Source: JANJUB01 sp031386985
Lineage (GTDB): Bacteria; Armatimonadota; Fimbriimonadia; Fimbriimonadales; Fimbriimonadaceae
Length of the DNA: 64,000 bases
Assembly (NCBI GenBank): GCA_031386985.1
Contig: JANNCV010000001.1
Location: 62,001-126,000, forward strand
Reading direction: 5' to 3'
Part shown: one piece after another, positions 59,831-64,000 of the stretch
How positions within the stretch are numbered: the stretch's first letter is position 1
Layout of the letters: each line of letters starts with the position of its first letter
Position numbers and translations under genes: made by a program
The notes under the pieces: model-generated
Told to the model about the DNA's origin: nothing
The model's database searches: none
Seen by the model: only the letters and a program-made list of their open reading frames with translations

Positions 59831-60599
59831 CCGTTTTCTTTCGACGGCGCAGTAACATTGAGCCGACCGCGAAACACGCAAGCGTCGCTGGCTCTGGAAC
59901 GGGGTTTAGTGCCATTCCCGTAGTGTCTTTGTGTGGCCCAGCACTGATAAAACTGGTTGCAGCGGTGGCGGTTGAAACTGTGTAGAAATAGCGATGGTAA
60001 AAGCTTACGGCATAGAGCGTGCCGGAGGCATCAAAGTCAATATCGCTGAAGTAGCTAAACGGGTCGCTGTTGGCCATCGAACCGATGAGAGTTGCCGAAG
60101 TTGCGAAAGCTGGAACGTGGAGCAGGCGGTCGGTGTTGAGCCCGACGTGGGCACTGAGATAAATATCGCCCGTTGTCGGCTGGAATGCGACGCCCTCGAC
60201 CGTCGCCGTGGTTGGAATGGAAATAACTTGAGAATAGGTCACCGCGAAAAGGCCGAGGTCATAAAAAAATAGCTCCTGAGACGCATTACTGTATCCCCAC
60301 ACTCCGCCAACTCCATAGTCAAGGTCGCCGATCTGGCTTTTGCCGGTCGCGCCAATCGGGATAGGACTCCCGGTAACGTCCCACAGGACGCCGCCGGAGT
60401 TCGCGATGATCAAATTGCCGGCGCTCGTTCGGGCAAGGCTGTCGGTAACAAATGGCGTGCTGCCGTAAAGCACGCTCCCGTTTGTGGCGACGTTTACGGT
60501 ATCAATCGTTGCATTTGAGTTAGATATCCAAGCGATCGGGGCCGCGCGTGAAATCGAGGCAAAAAACGCTAGGCAGCCGAGTGAAAATAGTGGGCGCAT
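59820..60599 (-). CDS. PEP-CTERM sorted exported protein
   Basis: A 259-residue protein with signal MRPLFSLGCLAFFASISRAA and a C-terminal sorting signal NPVPEPATLACFAVGSMLLR followed by RRRKK. This is the exosortase-recognised PEP-CTERM layout (motif, hydrophobic helix, basic end). Residues ~25-225 form a beta-rich repeat region (GNLIIANSGGVLWDVTG, GDIYLSAHVGLNTDRLL), probably a propeller. Proteins of this class are linked to exopolysaccharide matrices. No exosortase gene is in the window. The start is set by TAAAGT 6 bases upstream. Confidence 0.88.
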   Translation of the reverse strand: MRPLFSLGCLAFFASISRAAPIAWISNSNATIDTVNVATNGSVLYGSTPFVTDSLARTSAGNLIIANSGGVLWDVTGSPIPIGATGKSQIGDLDYGVGGVWGYSNASQELFFYDLGLFAVTYSQVISIPTTATVEGVAFQPTTGDIYLSAHVGLNTDRLLHVPAFATSATLIGSMANSDPFSYFSDIDFDASGTLYAVSFYHRYFYTVSTATAATSFISAGPHKDTTGMALNPVPEPATLACFAVGSMLLRRRKKTATS

Positions 60600-60605
60600 A
60601 AATCT

Positions 60606-60611
60606 ACTTTA
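60606..60611 (-). promoter_or_regulatory. -10 element (TAAAGT) of the PEP-CTERM gene
   Basis: On the minus strand TAAAGT is followed by AGATTT and ATG 60599, a leaderless arrangement. Confidence 0.5.
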
Positions 60612-60681
60612 TCACAGGAACTAGCGAGATTTGCCAATTCCTTGAAAAACCCCGTAAAACTAAGCTCGACGAAGGATATCC

Positions 60682-61821
60682 TTAGCGATAACGGGCGGCT
60701 GCCGCTACAAGCGAGCGCATTTTAGATGCAGCTATCTCCTCGTCGTTCATTTCACGCTCACTGAAAGTTGCAAAGCCGCAGTCGGGGTTTAGGAACAAGC
60801 GATCTGGGCTCCAATGCTGAAGGGCTTCATCAATACTGGCGCAAATTTCGTCAGGGCTTTCTACCTCGGGAGTTCGAGGGTTTACGGCACCTAAACCCAG
60901 TTCCTTTTCACCAAAAGGGATCAGGTCACCGGCGCGCGGTGTCGCATATTCAAGAACTAGTTGATCAACATTCATCCGTTCGAACCACGGAGCCAGCGGA
61001 GCGTAGTTACCGACGAGAAGAGTCTCCTCTCGCGTACTCCAGTTTCCGCGACAAACATGCAGGCCGATTCTCGGGCGACGAGGGTGGTCTTTAACTTTGG
61101 CAACAATTTCGTTGAGCATTTTCAAAGCCCATTCGAGCTCCTGGCTCGGATCATTTCGCGATGCCAGCGCGGCACACATGAATGTTCGCGTTTTGCCCTG
61201 TGTGAAGACCAATTCTGTAAAGACGGGCTCATCAAACTGGACAAAGTCGGCCCCCAAATCAGCAAGAGCCATTAGCTCGTTTGACAAGATTTCGACTACG
61301 ACATCGCCCAGAGCTTCCTTAGTAGGATAGGCACGTTGAGTGACCTCGGGTACCCATAAAGCTCGGGTTAAGATGTACGGTCCAGGAAGAGTTACTTTGA
61401 TAGCCCGGTCCGTTAGCTTTCGAACAAACTGGTAATCGCCGCTCGCAAGTGGGTCTCGAACCGAGATCGGACCGATGCAAGTTGGATTTCGGATCGCAAA
61501 TGAGGGCACGTCCAGCCGTTGTAGGAGCTCCTCAAATCCCTCCTTGTCATCAACGTACTCCATCATTTCGGCGAGCGTCATCAGTTGTACGCCTTGTAGC
61601 TTTTCAGACACGAAAGAATAGAAGTTATCTCGCCTTAGCTCGCCATCCGTGATAATGTCTACACCGATATCTTCTTGGAGGCGGACGATTCGCTCAATCT
61701 CGCGATCTGCAACTTGATCGAATGCTTGGGAGGTTCCCCTCCCGGATTGCTTGGCTCGCTGCGCCAGAATGAGTTCGCGGCTCCTCGGCCATGATCCGAC
61801 CATTGTGACGGGCAGATTCAA
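60682..61821 (-). CDS. MetE-like (cobalamin-independent methionine synthase C-terminal type) protein
   Basis: A 379-residue protein equal to the catalytic (C-terminal) half of MetE. The first block NLPVTMVGSWPRSRELILAQ matches the LPTTxIGSxPR start of this family, so I take the TTG at 61821, which overlaps the preceding stop as TTGA; ATG 61803 is the alternative. Zinc ligands are in IGLHVCRGNW (His, Cys) and LFLNPDCGFATF (Cys). FVQFDEPVFTEL and LEYATPRAGD fit the homocysteine and barrel positions. Without the MetE N-terminal half it may use another methyl or alkyl donor; relatives include methyltransferases and epoxyalkane:CoM transferases. It is last in a four-gene operon. Confidence 0.82.
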   Translation of the reverse strand: MNLPVTMVGSWPRSRELILAQRAKQSGRGTSQAFDQVADREIERIVRLQEDIGVDIITDGELRRDNFYSFVSEKLQGVQLMTLAEMMEYVDDKEGFEELLQRLDVPSFAIRNPTCIGPISVRDPLASGDYQFVRKLTDRAIKVTLPGPYILTRALWVPEVTQRAYPTKEALGDVVVEILSNELMALADLGADFVQFDEPVFTELVFTQGKTRTFMCAALASRNDPSQELEWALKMLNEIVAKVKDHPRRPRIGLHVCRGNWSTREETLLVGNYAPLAPWFERMNVDQLVLEYATPRAGDLIPFGEKELGLGAVNPRTPEVESPDEICASIDEALQHWSPDRLFLNPDCGFATFSEREMNDEEIAASKMRSLVAAAARYR

Positions 61822-62633
61822 GACCAGAATCCTAACGCGTCGGTCGCGTGACCCAGAGGGCCGAAACCACTGGTCCGGCCAGACTCCCACTTCTTTAACC
61901 CTTCCATATCCATCATTTCTTGGTGTTCCGGATTGTCGTAAGACATCGCAAACAACGCTTCAAGGAATCTCTTTTCATCGGAAACAGGGAAGTCTTCGCG
62001 TACCGTGAAGACGCAGTGATCAAACAGGTCGGTTGTCGCAAGGACTTGCACTTTGGTCGGGTCAGCCGTGCCATCGCTTGACCAGAGCTGCCAGTTTAAG
62101 TCAAGGCACCAGCAGGCGTCGGCTCGACCAGAAAGCAGGGCTTGAAGCGCATCCTTCTCGCCTCCAATGTGATCTCCGTGTTTTCCAACGAGCACGTCGA
62201 AACGTAGGACATCGTAATCTGTTACGGGTCTCAGCCCATGCTTGAGCAAGAATCCCTGTGGGATCAACGTCGCTTGAGGAGAGTCCTTCGCCCCAAAAGC
62301 AACCGTCTTTCCCTTGAGTTCGGCAACGGATGTGATGCCGGAGTCGGTTCGGACAATGGCGCGAGAAACACGGTCTCGATCCGAATCTCGCATCGCGATC
62401 GCTCGGCAGGTGCCGGCGGAGAGGCGTTGCGAGTCTAGCCACGCCAATGGGCTATTCCAGGCAACATCAATATGTCCCTCGTTGAGCGCTCGCACCTGGA
62501 TCTCGTAGTTTGTATAGTAAACGATTTCAATAGGGCAACCGCGTTCTTCGAAGAATCGGCGAATGATATCCCAGATGATCGTGACTTTGGGATCGTAAAC
62601 GACGGCGCCTACCAAGATTGGTTTTTCGCTCAT
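61818..62633 (-). CDS. PhnD/SsuA-like substrate-binding protein without signal peptide
   Basis: A 271-residue protein with the type 2 periplasmic-binding fold of the phosphonate/phosphite (PhnD) group: PILVGAVVYDPKVTIIWDII, NEGHIDVAWNSPLAWLD, VRTDSGITSVAELKGKTVAF and ADACWCLDLNWQLW. It starts at ATG 62633 directly after the cytosolic acyl-CoA dehydrogenase-like gene (TGATG), and no export signal or lipobox is present. A longer frame start at 62654 would lie inside the previous gene. No permease or ATPase genes are adjacent, so a cytosolic ligand-binding or enzymatic role is likelier than ABC transport. Confidence 0.8.
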   Translation of the reverse strand: MSEKPILVGAVVYDPKVTIIWDIIRRFFEERGCPIEIVYYTNYEIQVRALNEGHIDVAWNSPLAWLDSQRLSAGTCRAIAMRDSDRDRVSRAIVRTDSGITSVAELKGKTVAFGAKDSPQATLIPQGFLLKHGLRPVTDYDVLRFDVLVGKHGDHIGGEKDALQALLSGRADACWCLDLNWQLWSSDGTADPTKVQVLATTDLFDHCVFTVREDFPVSDEKRFLEALFAMSYDNPEHQEMMDMEGLKKWESGRTSGFGPLGHATDALGFWS

Positions 62634-63790
62634 CAGAAGAGCTCCATTCCGCACAGGGCCTTGCCAACAAAGTCATGCAGCACATCGCTCGTTGGGGCCA
62701 TCACGGACATGGCTCGAGCATCGCGGAAAATGCGCTCAAGACCGAGTTGCTTGCTAAACGCAGCTCCCCCGCAGGCCCTCATACCGAGATCCGTGACCTC
62801 CAAGGCGGCTTCGGCGGCTTGCGCTTTGGTGCCTAAACACCATAGCATGCCAGTCGGATCGCCCCCCTCTAGCGCATCAATAGTTGTTGCCAGATAGGAA
62901 CGGGCCTGATCTGTTCGCAATCGCATGCGTGCAAGCCGCTCCCTCAAATTAGGAAGGTCGGCGAGAGATTGACCGAGATGCTGCAGTTTTTGACCGACAA
63001 GGTGACCCTGAGTAGCAGCAACGGCGGCCTCGCAACATCCAATGGAAACTGCACTGTTTCCGATTGCGAAGGTCGGCAGAACAGCACCCATCATAGTATC
63101 CATTGCCTTTCCAGACTCGGTTAGGGCCCGACTGTTTGGTATTCGAAGATCTTCCATGACCATGGGCGCACTCGCATTTCCCCTCATTCCAAGTGCGTTC
63201 CACGGCGACTCGATTCGAAAGCCTTTGTCGTCGCCCTCAATCAGATAAAGAGTTATCGCCATCGGATTATCGGATCCGGCTGCGCGAGTTGTGGCGACGT
63301 AGCCTTGAGCGTGGCCCGCGCTCGTTACCCATGACTTGATGCCTTGGAGGACAACAAAATCGCCGTCATCTTGGGCTTGACTGACCGGCGCCCAAAAGTG
63401 GCTACGGCTTCCCCTTTCACTCCAAGCGAGAGTGCTGAGATGCTTACCGGCGGCGGCGGCACGAAGCTGAACCTCAGCGCGATCAGGAGCCGCATTGTAG
63501 GCGGCAACCCCGCAAAGGTGCATTAGATATACCATGGAGGTCGAAGCACAGCGCTGGGCGACCGTGTCAACGGCGGCCGCCACGACTCGAAGTCCTTGAC
63601 CGAGTCCGCCCTGTTCCGATGAGATATTGAGCCCCCAGAAACCGGCTTCGCCCAGGGCCCGCATGGATTCACTGGGAAATCGGCCCGATTCATCCACTTC
63701 GGCGGCATTGGGGGCGATGTGCTTGTCAGCGATCGAGCTCAATCGCTCGATCAGTTGGAGTTGTTCTGCGTTCAATCGGTAAGTGTTCAT
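62633..63790 (-). CDS. Acyl-CoA dehydrogenase-fold flavoprotein
   Basis: A 385-residue protein of the acyl-CoA dehydrogenase superfamily. The helical N-terminal domain (SSIADKHIAPNAAEVDESGR), the beta domain (LSTLAWSERGSRSHFW, GIKSWVTSAGHAQGYVATTR, NALGMRGNASAPMVMEDLRI) and the C-terminal helical domain (GLERIFRDARAMSVMAPTSD) are all present. The last block is common in members that act as FMN/FAD monooxygenases (DszC/SfnB side of the family) as well as in true dehydrogenases; the catalytic Glu could not be assigned by eye. Its ATG overlaps the upstream OsmC-like stop (ATGA), and its stop overlaps the PhnD-like start. Confidence 0.85.
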   Translation of the reverse strand: MNTYRLNAEQLQLIERLSSIADKHIAPNAAEVDESGRFPSESMRALGEAGFWGLNISSEQGGLGQGLRVVAAAVDTVAQRCASTSMVYLMHLCGVAAYNAAPDRAEVQLRAAAAGKHLSTLAWSERGSRSHFWAPVSQAQDDGDFVVLQGIKSWVTSAGHAQGYVATTRAAGSDNPMAITLYLIEGDDKGFRIESPWNALGMRGNASAPMVMEDLRIPNSRALTESGKAMDTMMGAVLPTFAIGNSAVSIGCCEAAVAATQGHLVGQKLQHLGQSLADLPNLRERLARMRLRTDQARSYLATTIDALEGGDPTGMLWCLGTKAQAAEAALEVTDLGMRACGGAAFSKQLGLERIFRDARAMSVMAPTSDVLHDFVGKALCGMELF

Positions 63791-64000
63791 AGGAGTTGCA
63801 TTTCAAGATTCAGGGTCGCTCCCTTTCGTAAGGTTGCGACAAGGGGAGAGCGTTTGAGCACCTCCATCCATACGCTTTGGAGCGCCTCGGGCGTGGCCGG
63901 ACTGGCCACAGAAAGAGTGACGGTTGCTTGTGAAAGCGAAGGCTCGCCTTCTTCACCGACGACTCCTAAGGCAAAAAGCTCGTTTTGGAGTTGGCCGGTT
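63787..64000 (-). CDS. OsmC-like protein, C-terminal end (truncated by window edge)
   Basis: The last 70 codons of a gene entering from the right edge: TGQLQNELFALGVVGEEGEP, then SLSQATVTLSVASPATPEAL and LKRSPLVATLRKGATLNLEM. The pattern of an acidic loop, a strand, a helix and a final SP-x-TL strand resembles the C-terminal half of OsmC/Ohr-type proteins, but the key cysteine positions are not included here or are replaced by Ser (SPL in place of the usual CP). The stop overlaps the next ATG (ATGA), so it is part of the same operon. Family assignment is tentative. Confidence 0.5.
   Translation of the reverse strand, partial: TGQLQNELFALGVVGEEGEPSLSQATVTLSVASPATPEALQSVWMEVLKRSPLVATLRKGATLNLEMQLL

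Noticed and set aside
61818..62633. ABC transporter binding protein role for the PhnD-like gene
   Set aside because: No signal peptide, lipobox, permease or ATPase gene is visible in the operon.

Overview
The window looks like one contiguous bacterial chromosome segment, about 55% GC by eye, with tightly packed genes, no phage and no insertion sequence. The mix suggests an Armatimonadota-type heterotroph, most like the Fimbriimonas lineage: DUF1559-type prepilin-like protein, PEP-CTERM protein, many secreted glycoside hydrolases, class I archaeal-type aldolase, TPR/STAND proteins. This placement is inference from gene content; no rRNA is present.

Layout. 0-14.4 kb is mostly housekeeping: end of rtcB, a PPK2 kinase, lepA, a membrane-anchored thioredoxin-fold protein, tRNA-Ser(CGA), an isoprenylcysteine-methyltransferase-like membrane protein divergent from purS-purQ, an NlpC/P60 hydrolase, tRNA-Thr(TGT), panB-panC, a peroxiredoxin, a two-domain aldehyde dehydrogenase and carA. 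14.4-20.8 kb holds a GH20 hexosaminidase divergent from a sialidase-like protein, a tandem-repeat spacer, an unknown protein and a STAND NTPase-TPR gene split by an apparent frameshift. 20.9-32.5 kb has a TPR protein, a CpxP/Spy-like protein, metX, a GH2 enzyme, a soluble TPR-histidine kinase-receiver hybrid, an RlmI-like methyltransferase, a basic secreted protein and fbaB. 32.6-37.1 kb is a surface polysaccharide locus (two GT2, one GT4, one flippase). 37.2-49.4 kb is a plant-type glycan locus (two GH127-like, one GH51, one GH95) with an EEP-family protein, a GNAT enzyme and a lipoprotein. 49.5-60.6 kb has a PAS-only membrane protein, a flavin-dependent halogenase-like protein, a DUF1080 protein, a prepilin, a clostripain-like lipoprotein, an SPFH plus ribbon-helix-helix pair, a HExxH protein and a PEP-CTERM protein. 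60.7-64 kb is a four-gene minus-strand operon with overlapping start and stop codons: an OsmC-like protein, an acyl-CoA dehydrogenase-like flavoprotein, a PhnD-like binding protein and a MetE-like protein.

Main discoveries. (1) The peroxiredoxin (10503-10955, minus) has an in-frame UGA exactly at the peroxidatic cysteine, followed nine bases later by a hairpin with the geometry of a bacterial SECIS, so it is very probably a selenoprotein. (2) Most first-in-transcript genes have a -10 hexamer (TANNNT, or CANNNT in several) only 5-8 bases before the start codon, meaning widespread leaderless transcripts. (3) At least three housekeeping proteins (PanC, the aldehyde dehydrogenase, the RlmI-like methyltransferase) carry in-frame palindromic repeat elements translated as extra peptide, reminiscent of Rickettsia palindromic elements. 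(4) The RlmI-like gene is preceded by an 86-nt leader able to fold into a closed multibranch structure. (5) A ribbon-helix-helix gene and its SPFH partner share a palindromic candidate operator. (6) The 60.7-64 kb operon is an unassigned pathway, perhaps for sulfur or one-carbon compounds.
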